Shown piece after piece: positions 8,372 to 16,293 of a stretch of 32,641 nt of DNA. Each line of letters begins with the position of its first letter. The first letter of the stretch is position 1. This stretch comes from Cytophagales bacterium. GTDB lineage: Bacteria; Bacteroidota; Bacteroidia; Cytophagales; Cyclobacteriaceae. The notes under the pieces were generated by a model. That model was not told the DNA's origin and did not search any database. It saw only the letters and a program-made list of their open reading frames with translations. The DNA is taken from assembly GCA_029262955.1 (NCBI GenBank), contig JAJCYL010000333.1, positions 1 through 32,641 of the forward strand, given 5' to 3'. The translations under genes and the position numbers were made by a program.

Positions 8372-8668
8372 AGTGTTTTGATATTTCAATGATTTCAATT
8401 TCTATTAAATCTTCTTCCACCTCGATAATAATCAGTCGAAACTGCTTATTTAACCTAATGGAAAACTGTCCCTTTCTATTACCTGTAAATGCTTCTAAGT
8501 TCAAAGATCTGATTGGATAAGATCCTTTAATTGCTCAATGAATGTCAGAATTTGGACCTTTGCCTGGTACTGCTTAATTACCCCCTTCGAGAACTTCTGC
8601 TTTCCCCATTTCATTGAGTGGAGGGTATACAATCGCCTCAGTTCGTTTGTCTTAAAAGCTACTATCAT
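8364..8668 (-). pseudogene. higB: HigB-type toxin with frameshift
   Basis: Translating the minus strand from ATG 8668 gives MIVAFKTNELRRLYTLHS and continues through FIEQLKDLIQSDL to a stop at 8501-8503. A second frame resumes immediately as LNLEAFTGNRKGQFSIRLNK, continues through FRLIIIEVEEDL and ends EIIEISKHYE with its stop at 8364-8366, inside the higA start. Together they form a complete HigB/plasmid-maintenance killer protein of about 101 residues. The frames join at a T run (A run on the plus strand, 8503-8505), where one missing base would explain the break. Either the toxin is inactivated or this is a sequencing or assembly indel in a homopolymer. Confidence 0.85.
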
Positions 8669-8685
8669 TGTTAACCCTAAGTTAG

Positions 8686-8712
8686 CTAAATAAGTTTACT
8701 AAATAAGTAAAC
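8686..8712. promoter_or_regulatory. Candidate HigA operator
   Basis: A perfect inverted repeat GTTTACT-aaata-AGTAAAC (8694-8712) overlaps a direct repeat of CTAAATAAGT (8686-8695 and 8699-8708). It lies 18-44 nt upstream of the higB start on the minus strand, where HigA autoregulatory operators are expected. Confidence 0.5.
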
Positions 8713-9070
8713 ATTATCCAGTTAGATCATATTTGCCCTCCTACTTTTCAGATCATCCGTGATTTCTTCCTTCATCGTTCAATCCAATAATCTTTAAATC
8801 CCGATTCAGACATTTACTTCCAATTCACGAAAGTTATTCGTTTCCTTCTTTCTTCAGGTTCTCCTGAAAGGGACCCCTAAGAGAACATTTCACTTTAAGA
8901 GACCCTTAGCGAGCTGTGAGCACTTTGTTTTTAGGGCATTCTCAACCTCAACTTGTTCTACCCCCAACCAGCCAACCAATTGCAAGAAACCAATTGTCGC
9001 AGACAATTGGCTTTAACATTACTTAACATCTTTTAACCGGCCTTTAACTTAATGGCCTGGCTAATGGAGC
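8713..9070. other. Gene-free intergenic region
   Basis: About 360 bp between the higBA promoter and the sigma-factor promoter. I see no convincing gene. The one clear structure is a hairpin, CCAATTGTC-gca-GACAATTGG, at 8990-9010, which may be a terminator-like or regulatory element ahead of the sigma gene. Two similar GACCCnTAGnGAG-like segments at 8870-8930 are too degenerate to interpret. Confidence 0.5.
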
Positions 9071-9078
9071 TACTTTTG
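9071..9078 (+). promoter_or_regulatory. Putative -7 box of the sigma-factor gene
   Basis: TACTTTTG fits TAnnTTTG. The transcription start would fall near 9085, so the in-frame ATG at 9084 is unlikely to be used and ATG 9123 is preferred. No convincing -33 box. Confidence 0.4.
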
Positions 9079-9122
9079 ATTAGATGCAATGTGGGGCAAC
9101 CTTTAATAGGTTAAAAACATTT

Positions 9123-9692
9123 ATGGTAGAGACACCAGATACCGGTATTATTTTGAGCGAGGAGCGGCTAACCATGCTTTGTCAGCAGGGCGATTCCAAA
9201 GCCCAGCGTCTTTTGTACGAACGTTACTCGGACCAGATGTTCCGGGTGTGCTTTCGATACGTCAAAAAAGAATTTGAGACAGAGGATGTATTAGCAGTTG
9301 GGTTTGTAAAAGTGTTCAAGAATATCGAACGCTTTGAATACCGAGACAAGGGCAGCTTGGGAAGCTGGATCAAACGCATTATGATCAACGAATCATTGAT
9401 GCATTTGAGAAAGAAGAATCCACTGAACCAGGCATTAGATGCCAGTGAGGTACAGATCCAATGCAATCTTCAAACTGATCAGGACCTACTCGCTCAGGAT
9501 ATTTATCGTATGGTCAGGCAATTGCCTACCGGCTATCGAACGGTGTTTAATATGTATGTAATTGATGGTTATACTCATAAAGAGATAGCTAATTACCTGA
9601 AAGTAAGTGAGAACACCTCCAAATCGCAATTAAGCAAGGCGAGGGGGCACTTGAGAAAAATGTTGAAAAAGCATGGCATCGAAAATGAATGA
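9123..9692 (+). CDS. ECF-type RNA polymerase sigma factor
   Basis: 189 residues from ATG 9123. Region 2 runs from about 12 to 85 (QGDSKAQRLLYERYSDQMFR, then ETEDVLAVGFVKVFKNIERF and GSLGSWIKRIMINESL) and region 4 from about 125 to 180 (LPTGYRTVFNMYVIDGYTHK followed by EIANYLKVSENTSKSQLSKA). There is no region 1.1 or 3, as expected for extracytoplasmic-function sigma factors, and it looks like the common Bacteroidota ECF group. It overlaps the next gene by 8 nt, which probably encodes its membrane partner. It likely directs transcription of an envelope- or stress-related set that may include the genes just downstream. Confidence 0.9.
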   Translation: MVETPDTGIILSEERLTMLCQQGDSKAQRLLYERYSDQMFRVCFRYVKKEFETEDVLAVGFVKVFKNIERFEYRDKGSLGSWIKRIMINESLMHLRKKNPLNQALDASEVQIQCNLQTDQDLLAQDIYRMVRQLPTGYRTVFNMYVIDGYTHKEIANYLKVSENTSKSQLSKARGHLRKMLKKHGIENE

Positions 9693-10593
9693 TAAGCAGC
9701 TAGACCAGGCCTTCCAAAAGAAGGTGGATCATGTGCAGAAGCACAACGGGATACATGTGTTCTGGGATAAAGAAGGTATTTGGAAGAGAATTCAAAAAGC
9801 CCTGGAAGATAGTGCCAGGGGCTCAAAAATGATTGCCTGGTATACAGTCATGGCGGCCAGTGTCTCTTTATTGGTTGCATCTTCGGTCAACTTTGTGAAT
9901 TATAATTTCGATTTCCTGAATCAGGAGCAAGAGATTACGGAGGTTATCAGTGAGCCACTGAATATGGAAAAGTCCGAATCAAGAGCGGAAGTTTACTATG
10001 CCTCACTTCCAGCAGATTCTATGATCATCCCCGTCAGATCTCGACAGGTATTTACGCTACTAGAAGACACGAATTTTACGGTTGTAGATAAGCTCCCTGA
10101 AAAAACCAATAGGGTTAAAAGCTTCACCAGACTAACTGCCGAAGATATAGCAAAGAGCAAATTCAATCCCGCCTTAAAATTTAGTTTGACTGGAGGATTG
10201 AGTGCCAATAGCCGATTTATTTCTCCAAAGATTGACCTTGGGGTAAAGATTAACCTCTCTAAAATGCCTCATGTTCAAAAGAACCTTTTTGTCGGAAGCT
10301 CCATTCAGATCCTTCAAAACATCAATCCTGAGCAGGGCACTACCAAGCGACTTTCCAAAGGCTATTTCATAAAGACCGCCTATGAGAATGAGCGAATAGA
10401 AAATGGCAAAAGGAAATCCTGGAGTACTGGTGTCGAGTACCTCATTCACTCTGATGATGATTCTCTTCCTGGCAACACCCTCAAAGTGTTCTATAACCAC
10501 AGCATCCATGGTCGATTGAAGATTGGACCTGAAGTGATGTTTACTAAAGATTTTAAGAAAGTATATCCTGGCATTACCCTTGCATTAGGATAA
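9685..10593 (+). CDS. Putative one-TM sigma-partner protein with strand-rich C-terminus
   Basis: 302 residues from ATG 9685, which overlaps the sigma-factor stop; an alternative ATG lies at 9673. The first 45 residues are charged and begin MNDKQLDQAFQKKVD, like the short cytosolic parts of Bacteroidota anti-sigma-like proteins. A single hydrophobic segment follows (about 48-67, MIAWYTVMAASVSLLVASSV). After an acidic linker, residues about 165-302 are rich in alternating strands (FSLTGGLSANSRF, IDLGVKINLS, KVFYNHSIHG) and end YPGITLALG, similar to small outer-membrane beta-barrel domains. No known anti-sigma zinc motif is seen. Its role as anti-sigma factor is inferred from position only. Confidence 0.6.
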   Translation: MNDKQLDQAFQKKVDHVQKHNGIHVFWDKEGIWKRIQKALEDSARGSKMIAWYTVMAASVSLLVASSVNFVNYNFDFLNQEQEITEVISEPLNMEKSESRAEVYYASLPADSMIIPVRSRQVFTLLEDTNFTVVDKLPEKTNRVKSFTRLTAEDIAKSKFNPALKFSLTGGLSANSRFISPKIDLGVKINLSKMPHVQKNLFVGSSIQILQNINPEQGTTKRLSKGYFIKTAYENERIENGKRKSWSTGVEYLIHSDDDSLPGNTLKVFYNHSIHGRLKIGPEVMFTKDFKKVYPGITLALG

Positions 10594-10606
10594 TTCAGAG
10601 TGTACG

Positions 10607-10637
10607 TTGTTGATTGATGCTGATCGGCGTACCTTTG
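10607..10637 (+). promoter_or_regulatory. Putative promoter of the CarboxypepD_reg-like gene
   Basis: TTG at 10607-10609 and TACCTTTG at 10630-10637, spacer 20 nt, match Bacteroidota -33/-7 boxes. The start of transcription near 10644 lies before ATG 10662 and excludes the in-frame ATG at 10614. Confidence 0.6.
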
Positions 10638-10661
10638 CACTTTGCAGCTTCAGGTGGAGTT

Positions 10662-11435
10662 ATGACTCGCAGATTTACTTTATTTCTATTCTTTTTCGCC
10701 CTCTGTATAGTAGCCAATAATCAATTGCTGGCACAGGAAGGAACGGTGCAGGTCAAAGGTATTGTCTATGACGAAACTGGGGGCACAACACTTCCTTACG
10801 CTCACGTTTTGAGTTCTAAATGGGCGACTACCACCAACATCAGGGGGTTGTTTGAAGCTCCTTTAGAACGGCATGATACCATTAAAGTGTCATTCGTTGG
10901 TTTCAAGGATTACCAGTACACCATTCCATCTGACTATGATGATGACGAGATAACCGCCAATATCATCATGGAGAGAGATACCATTTATCTAGAGGAGGCC
11001 CAGATCTTTTTCCTTCCTGAAAATGAAGAAGAATTCAAGCAGGCCATCATTGATTTGAAATTAGATGAAATAGAGTACACCTATGCACTTCGGAATATTT
11101 CACTGCTTAAGAGGCAGCTTCAGGTGGTAAATTATGATAAGGATAAGTTGGACGCTGCTGAGAATGCTCGTCACTATCTAAATGGTCCTCAACCTGTTTA
11201 TTTCAATGTTGTCTTCGATAAACTTCGCAATGCCATGCGGAAAGGGAGGCGCAAAAAGACCCTTCCCGAACTGGAGGATATCAATCCATCATCATTCTCC
11301 GCTGAGAATAACAAAGTTGGTATTTCCGCTGAAGATCAAAAAGCCTTCGCAGACTCTGTAAGAATTCAGACAGACAGTACTTTCATTAAGATTCTTGAGT
11401 CCATCAAGGAGGGTAAGAACGACAACAGGAAGTAG
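10662..11435 (+). CDS. Secreted protein with CarboxypepD-like regulatory domain
   Basis: 257 residues. A signal peptide occupies the first 25 residues (hydrophobic FTLFLFFFALCIVA, cleavage after LLAQ). Residues about 29-107 form a beta-sandwich carboxypeptidase-regulatory-like domain: VQVKGIVYDE, LPYAHVLS, TTTNIRGLFEAPL, IKVSFVGFKDYQYTI. This is the domain found at the N-terminus of TonB-dependent receptors, but no receptor barrel follows. The remaining 150 residues are charged and helical, with no known domain. It lies just downstream of the sigma factor and its partner but has its own promoter. Probably periplasmic or surface-associated; function unknown. Confidence 0.75.
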   Translation: MTRRFTLFLFFFALCIVANNQLLAQEGTVQVKGIVYDETGGTTLPYAHVLSSKWATTTNIRGLFEAPLERHDTIKVSFVGFKDYQYTIPSDYDDDEITANIIMERDTIYLEEAQIFFLPENEEEFKQAIIDLKLDEIEYTYALRNISLLKRQLQVVNYDKDKLDAAENARHYLNGPQPVYFNVVFDKLRNAMRKGRRKKTLPELEDINPSSFSAENNKVGISAEDQKAFADSVRIQTDSTFIKILESIKEGKNDNRK

Positions 11436-11600
11436 GGATTTCAGATTTATTATGTCAGATATATGAGATGTGATTTTACTAAAACTTCATCGTTGATTCT
11501 GAGTGGTTGCGTAGAATCCCGTCAAAGTTGATGTACAATGAGATTCTTCACTTCCTGCTTACAAATCGGTGGGCGTTCAGAATGATGTTAATACTTGACT

Positions 11601-11624
11601 GTCATGCTGAGCCTGTCGAAGCAT
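11601..11624 (+). repeat. Dispersed repeat, copy in duplication unit 1
   Basis: Contains TGCTGAGCCTGTCGAAGCAT. An identical copy is at 11892-11915 in duplication unit 2; the core also occurs at 6855. Confidence 0.75.
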
Positions 11625-11661
11625 AGTCGTCAAGCCTGGAGTTAATTAGTATAATTAGAGA

Positions 11662-11774
11662 CTAGTTCCCGCTTAATAAGTATCGATTAAAGCTCCGACC
11701 GTTGATCTTGGTATACTTCGCATCCAGGTCATCATTTACTTTGATGCCTTTTAAATCAACGTCTTTTTCCATTT
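11662..11774 (-). pseudogene. Duplicated 3' fragment of the pentapeptide-like gene
   Basis: This part of duplication copy 1 matches the last 113 nt (about 37 codons with the stop) of the gene ending at 11953. It has no start of its own and lies downstream of the intact gene's stop codon, so it is a gene remnant. Confidence 0.8.
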
Positions 11775-11891
11775 ACTTCATCGTTGATTCTGAGTGGTTG
11801 CGTAGAATCCCGTCAAAGTTGATGTACAATGAAATTCTTCACTTCCTGCTTACAAATCGGTGGGCGTTCAGAATGATGTTAATACTTGATT

Positions 11892-11915
11892 GTCATGCTG
11901 AGCCTGTCGAAGCAT
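11892..11915 (+). repeat. Dispersed repeat, copy in duplication unit 2
   Basis: Same sequence as 11601-11624, exactly 291 nt downstream, so it was copied with the tandem duplication and did not arrive independently. Confidence 0.75.
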
Positions 11916-11952
11916 AGTCGTCAAGCCTGGAGTTAATTAGTATAATTAAAGG

Positions 11953-12717
11953 CTAGTTCCCGCTTAATAAGTATCGATTAAAGCTCTGACCATTGATCTT
12001 GGTATACTTCGCATCCAGGTCATCATTTACTTTGATGCCTTTTAAATCAACGTCCTTTTCCATTTCTGCATACTTGATATTCCAGAAGCCGTCAAAAATG
12101 GTGTTGGTGAATTTCACACCGTCCTCCATTTCTGCATACTTGAAATTGGCATCCTCTTTAAAGACTGCACCGGCAAAGCTGACCATCTCATTAAACTCGG
12201 CATATTTGAAATCGACGTCTTCTTCAAATCGACATTTTTCGAAAGTAGTTTCGTCTTTGAATTCTGTATATTTGAAATTCGAATTGTCGCCGAATGTAGT
12301 ATTGTTAAAATCAGCACCTTCACGGAATTCTGAATATTTGAAGGCAGCATCTCGTCTGAAAGTGCAGTTCCTGAAAGTCACTTCGCTGTCGAAATGTGAG
12401 ACGAACGTATATTCAGACCGATCGTCGTGGTAATAAGCGATGAAATTGTCTTCGAACTCACAGTTGATAAAGATGATCTTGCCTCTAATTGTATTTTCTA
12501 CTTTGTTGTCACCTCTACTGAACAAACCTCTTCGAGGGAGTTCATCGATTTCATCGTAATAGGGGGTGAGGTCTACAACACCCTCAATGGTAACATTCTC
12601 ATAGCGTACATCTTCGCCATTTTTGGCTCTTCTGATAATTTCATCGGCATCTACGGTTTGGGCAAATGTCTGAGCAGTGAATACCAGGACTAAGGTGATA
12701 AGGGAAAGGGTTTTCAT
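11953..12717 (-). CDS. Secreted pentapeptide-like repeat protein
   Basis: 254 residues. A signal peptide (MKTLSLITLVLVFTAQTFAQ) indicates export. From about residue 105 to 245 the protein is a regular repeat with a 22-residue period, each unit made of two 11-residue halves with Phe-like residues at steps of 5 and 6: for example FKYSEFREGAD then FNNTTFGDNSN, FKYTEFKDETT then FEKCRFEEDVD, FKYAEFNEMVS then FAGAVFKEDAN. Five full units are visible and the last ones degrade (IKYAEMEKDVD). This matches the looser pentapeptide families that form right-handed beta-helices. Function is unknown. The 3' end lies inside a recent tandem duplication. Confidence 0.8.
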   Translation of the reverse strand: MKTLSLITLVLVFTAQTFAQTVDADEIIRRAKNGEDVRYENVTIEGVVDLTPYYDEIDELPRRGLFSRGDNKVENTIRGKIIFINCEFEDNFIAYYHDDRSEYTFVSHFDSEVTFRNCTFRRDAAFKYSEFREGADFNNTTFGDNSNFKYTEFKDETTFEKCRFEEDVDFKYAEFNEMVSFAGAVFKEDANFKYAEMEDGVKFTNTIFDGFWNIKYAEMEKDVDLKGIKVNDDLDAKYTKINGQSFNRYLLSGN

Positions 12718-12751
12718 TTATAGTTTATTTTGAGTTGTCTGAATTTATAAG

Positions 12752-12818
12752 CGTCATTGCGAACCTAGTGAAGAATCCATTGTCATAGATTGCTTCGATA
12801 AACCTAAAGGCAATGACG
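12752..12818. repeat. REPIN-like inverted repeat
   Basis: Arms CGTCATTGC (12752-12760) and GCAATGACG (12810-12818) face each other over 49 nt, with further inner symmetry (GTGAAGAATC versus GATTGCTTCG). The outer sequence is typical of the GTCATTGCGA...TCGCAATGAC dispersed elements of Bacteroidota intergenic regions, which are usually short non-autonomous palindromic elements. Confidence 0.65.
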
Positions 12819-12894
12819 TGGTCCGGCAGGGCTCTTCTCCACCATCTGTACAGTAATAAGACTCAACTTAACCCAAAAGGTTGCAGTATTATCT

Positions 12895-13488
12895 CTAAAA
12901 ATTTAATTCCGGGAATTGTTTGAGGTCTTCAAGGGTGTCAATATCTGAGAGAACGGGGAGTAAGTAATAGCTCTTTCCAACCTTTGTTACACTTGATATA
13001 GTTTGGGCCAACACTTTGTCCGTACTCCATTCTACATCCTTGAATAGCTCAGGGGAAAAGCTGTTCATTCCCAACAAATAGTAACCACCATCATTGGCAG
13101 GTCCTAATACAACATCGTGATTACTAAGATGACCAAAGGCATTGATTATTGTCGCATCATCTAATTCATAGCAATCGCTTCCGATGATGCAAATACGGTC
13201 ATAATGATTTTCAAAGCCTGCTTGAAAAGCGTTGGAGATTCTTTCTCCCAGATTAAGGCCCTTTTGGAGCTTTTTCTCATATCCTGATTGCCACAAATCT
13301 GTTTCTTCCAGGTAGTCAGAATAGAACACCCACTTGTCAAACCCATGTGATTGCGTTACTTCATGTGTCTTAGAAAGCAGGCGACGATAAATTTCCAGTG
13401 CTCTTTCATCTCCAACATCGGCCGCTAACCTGGTCTTTACTTTTCCAAGCTGTGGATTTTTAACGAAGATGATCAATAGCTGTTTCAT
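12895..13488 (-). CDS. TIGR04282/DUF2064 family glycosyltransferase-like protein
   Basis: 197 residues, a GT-A nucleotidyl-sugar-type fold. The nucleotide-binding start FVKNPQLGKVKTRLA (8-22), the aspartate-bearing IIGSDCYEL (101-109) and the GPANDGGYYLLG loop (about 134-145) are the signature of the TIGR04282 (DUF2064) family. Members often occur with other glycosyltransferases; some are annotated for arsenosugar biosynthesis, but nothing arsenic-related is present here. Its ATG overlaps the stop of the upstream membrane glycosyltransferase gene by 4 nt, so the genes are translationally coupled. It is the last gene of the four-gene minus-strand operon 16986-12895. Confidence 0.85.
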   Translation of the reverse strand: MKQLLIIFVKNPQLGKVKTRLAADVGDERALEIYRRLLSKTHEVTQSHGFDKWVFYSDYLEETDLWQSGYEKKLQKGLNLGERISNAFQAGFENHYDRICIIGSDCYELDDATIINAFGHLSNHDVVLGPANDGGYYLLGMNSFSPELFKDVEWSTDKVLAQTISSVTKVGKSYYLLPVLSDIDTLEDLKQFPELNF

Positions 13489-14852
13489 GAGGCTTTCTCT
13501 TTAATCCATTGAATAAGGCCTGTTTCCTTACTTAGTTCAATTAGAAACAGGCCAATCACCACTCCATATTCAACGAATAAGACCCAATTGGGGAGATCAA
13601 ATCCATTGATCGAATAACCGAGGTAGGTCAAAAAGATCAGATAGCTCCAAACCAGCGGGCTTTTATATCCTGTAAAAACACTTAATCCCAAGACAGTGAT
13701 GATATACCATGGATGCACTGTAGTGGAGAGTAAGAAATAGATCCCCAGAGCGAACATAAATAAAGTAGGCAGAGATGGCCTTTTACCAAATGGCCAGAAT
13801 GCTAATAGAATGATGGACCAAAACGTCCATTTCACCAGATCTTTGCCAATGAATTCGATGCGGTTATAACCAAACTCCTCGAATCCCTTCTCCCTCAGCC
13901 AATAATAGATACTGGCATTGAATTCGAATTTCTGATAGTAAAGGGATAGGCTACTCTCCAAGCCACGGATAAGTTCAGCACTAAGTAATGGTAGAAACAG
14001 GATCACAATAGTCAGTCCGGACACTGCGTAATAGATTGTCATTCGCTTAAGCGTAAGTGGACGGGGAAGAAAAGGCAGGAAGATCAATGGGATCAGTTTG
14101 GTGCCAACTGCCAGGGCGATAGCAACTGCGGACAGTATCAATCGATTTCTTTTCAACCACCAGAGCGAAAGAAGAATGAAGAAAACCATCATCACTTCAA
14201 AATGGAGGTTGCCCATTCCTTCAATAATTACTAAAGGATTCAAAGTGTAAATGAGTGCGTATTTCTTGGGTAAATTAAATTCCGTTAGCACTTTAGGGAG
14301 CAACCAAATATTGCCAATTTCTGCAGCAAGTAAGAAAATCCTCATGGAGATTACAGCACCAAAAATGCTGTCACCTGATACCAGCGTGGAGAACCAAAAG
14401 ATAAATTGATTGATAGGCGGGTAAATGGTAAAGTACTCTGGAGAATTGAGCTGGTTGTATAGTTCACTGGTAATTCCGGGTACCGCCATTTCGGGACTAT
14501 CAATGTAAAAAGACGGTAATTGAGCAAATGGGTTAATACCAGCATTCAACAGTCGCCCATCCCAGATAAATCGGTAAAAATCATCACTTAGGTTTGGTAT
14601 GGCTAGTAGTAACCCAACCCTCAATAAGATGGCCATCCAATTGTGGCTTTGATCTATTTCTGAAGAGCTGATTTCATCCGTTTTCAGTGAGTCTTTCACT
14701 AATAGTAGATAGACTGCAAAGAGAAGAGTAAATGTTGAGATTAATTTGACAGAGTCAGTTCGCTCGATGAAGTAAGCAAGAAATATATAGCCACCGAGAC
14801 TAATGATGGCAAGGAAATAAAAGAGTTTATTTGATGTGTTAGGGCCTAACAT
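13485..14852 (-). CDS. Polytopic membrane mannosyltransferase-like (GT-C) protein
   Basis: 455 residues and about 11-13 hydrophobic segments across the whole length. The first large loop holds the GT-C acidic motif in NLSDDFYRFIWDGRLLNAG (about 100-118) followed by INPFAQLP, which is characteristic of polyprenol-phosphate-dependent mannosyltransferases and DUF2029-like proteins. YFTIYPPINQFIFW and TTVHPWYIITVLGLS are further conserved loops. Such enzymes transfer a sugar from a lipid-phosphate donor outside the membrane. The upstream DPM-like enzyme could make that donor. It overlaps its upstream neighbour by 14 nt and its downstream neighbour by 4 nt. Confidence 0.8.
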   Translation of the reverse strand: MLGPNTSNKLFYFLAIISLGGYIFLAYFIERTDSVKLISTFTLLFAVYLLLVKDSLKTDEISSSEIDQSHNWMAILLRVGLLLAIPNLSDDFYRFIWDGRLLNAGINPFAQLPSFYIDSPEMAVPGITSELYNQLNSPEYFTIYPPINQFIFWFSTLVSGDSIFGAVISMRIFLLAAEIGNIWLLPKVLTEFNLPKKYALIYTLNPLVIIEGMGNLHFEVMMVFFILLSLWWLKRNRLILSAVAIALAVGTKLIPLIFLPFLPRPLTLKRMTIYYAVSGLTIVILFLPLLSAELIRGLESSLSLYYQKFEFNASIYYWLREKGFEEFGYNRIEFIGKDLVKWTFWSIILLAFWPFGKRPSLPTLFMFALGIYFLLSTTVHPWYIITVLGLSVFTGYKSPLVWSYLIFLTYLGYSINGFDLPNWVLFVEYGVVIGLFLIELSKETGLIQWIKEKAS

Positions 14853-16290
14853 AGCTCAATGGCCTGAGCGACATAAATGATACGGCGCCAAACCCAAGGG
14901 CTAACATAAAATGGAAGATGATCAATCCAAAGTCTAACAAATAAATCCCGATACCAATTCCAGCTATAAAATACAGACACAACAATGCTTCAACCAGCAC
15001 AGACGGGGTGATTTTGAAGTTGACATATTGGTTGCTTTTCCAGCTGTCTTTTGATGAGATGATATTGAACTTAGGCGTCCTGATAAACGGTGTTTTGATT
15101 CCAATCAACCCTTCACTCACCGCAATGGCATTATGGAATGACAATCCCATTGAAAAAGCCAGAAACAACGGAAAATTCCAAAGATAATATTTGAGTGTTT
15201 TTAAAGGGCTCACTTTTTTGGCAGCAACCCAGTAGAAATAAGCAATGGCAAAAAATCCAAGAAGGAAAACACTACCGATATCGAAATAGATCTTCATTTG
15301 AGGGTTGGCCTCTTTGATGAAAAGCATTGGAATACTTAACAGTCCCGCCATTAATAACAACAGAAACACCGAACTATTGAGCAGGTGAAAAGTAGCGTGA
15401 ACTTTTTGCATGGGTTTTAATCCGGACTTCATAATGTGCCCCATATTCTTCTTGGCAGTTTCGGCAGCACCTTTGTTCCATCGATATTGCTGAGACTTTA
15501 CAGCAGGCAGCAATACTGGTAACTCTGCTGGGGCAATCACATCCTCGAGGTACTTGAATTGCCAACCTTTAAGCTGGGCCCTATAACTTAAATCAAGATC
15601 TTCGGTCAATGTTTCAGCAGACCAGCCTCCGGCATCATTGATGCATTCTTTTCTCCAAACACCAGCTGTTCCGTTGAAACTAATAAAACTCCCGGCTTTG
15701 TGTCTTCCAGCTTGTTCTACCGTGAAATGGGCATCCAGACCAAAGGCCTGCATTTGGGTAAGTAGTGAATAATCTTTGTTGATATGGCCCCAACGGGTCT
15801 GTACCATACCAATTTCAGGTTGGTCAAAGCTCGGTATAGTTTTAAGAAGAAAGTCCGCAGTTGGTAAAAAATCAGCATCAAATACCGCAATGAATTCTCC
15901 TTTAGCAATTTCAGTTCCATACTTTAAGGCACCCGCTTTAAATCCTTCCCGGCTCCTTCTCTGGATATGCTGGATATCCAATCCTATTTTTTGATATTTC
16001 GCAACCAGGCCAGCGATGATTTCTGACGTTTCATCACTTGAATCATCTAATACCTGAATCTCAAGATTCTTATAGTTCAGCTTGGTAACGGATTCAATTA
16101 ATCGCTCTACCACATATTGCTCATTGTATACTGGCAACTGAACTGTTACCATAGGCCATACCTCGGGGTCAGTTGGAGTACTCCCCTTATTTTTCTTTTT
16201 GTAATGTATGGCCAGATTTAGCTGTCCCAAACTGAAAAAGAAGATCAGGATCAGAGCTAAACTATAACCAATAACAACTAAAATTTCCAT
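14839..16290 (-). CDS. Membrane GT2 processive-type glycosyltransferase
   Basis: 483 residues. One N-terminal membrane segment (about 4-27), a cytosolic GT2 domain and four or five C-terminal membrane segments (about 300-480). The catalytic signature is complete: DDSSDETSE (82-90), FDADFLP (D138, D140), LTEDLDLSYR (TED at 229-231) and a QQYRW motif (267-271), the Q-x-x-R-W of cellulose-synthase and ceramide-glucosyltransferase-type enzymes. It probably adds a hexose to a lipid or a growing polymer at the inner membrane. It starts 3 nt after the stop of the DPM-like gene and overlaps the next gene by 14 nt. Confidence 0.88.
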   Translation of the reverse strand: MEILVVIGYSLALILIFFFSLGQLNLAIHYKKKNKGSTPTDPEVWPMVTVQLPVYNEQYVVERLIESVTKLNYKNLEIQVLDDSSDETSEIIAGLVAKYQKIGLDIQHIQRRSREGFKAGALKYGTEIAKGEFIAVFDADFLPTADFLLKTIPSFDQPEIGMVQTRWGHINKDYSLLTQMQAFGLDAHFTVEQAGRHKAGSFISFNGTAGVWRKECINDAGGWSAETLTEDLDLSYRAQLKGWQFKYLEDVIAPAELPVLLPAVKSQQYRWNKGAAETAKKNMGHIMKSGLKPMQKVHATFHLLNSSVFLLLLMAGLLSIPMLFIKEANPQMKIYFDIGSVFLLGFFAIAYFYWVAAKKVSPLKTLKYYLWNFPLFLAFSMGLSFHNAIAVSEGLIGIKTPFIRTPKFNIISSKDSWKSNQYVNFKITPSVLVEALLCLYFIAGIGIGIYLLDFGLIIFHFMLALGFGAVSFMSLRPLSYVRP

Positions 16291-16293
16291 TCC

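Larger units (their letters stand above)
11484..12065. repeat. Tandem duplication, two 291-bp copies
   Basis: Copy 1 is 11484-11774 and copy 2 is 11775-12065, directly adjacent. Both begin ACTTCATCGTTGATTCTG and end with TTTTCCATTT. I count seven differences, all transitions, so about 97.6% identity. Copy 2 contains the last 113 nt of the pentapeptide-like gene (minus strand) plus 178 bp of its downstream flank, including one CTGAGCCTGTCGAAG repeat; copy 1 is an extra copy of the same. Confidence 0.93.

Noticed and set aside
11702..11917. A 71-residue plus-strand reading frame across the duplication
   Set aside because: It spans a duplicated 3' gene remnant and a dispersed repeat, with no ribosome site or family similarity.
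11993..12433. A 146-residue plus-strand reading frame
   Set aside because: It is the antisense of the periodic pentapeptide-like gene; its regular S-x-Y-L-K pattern mirrors the true 22-residue repeat.
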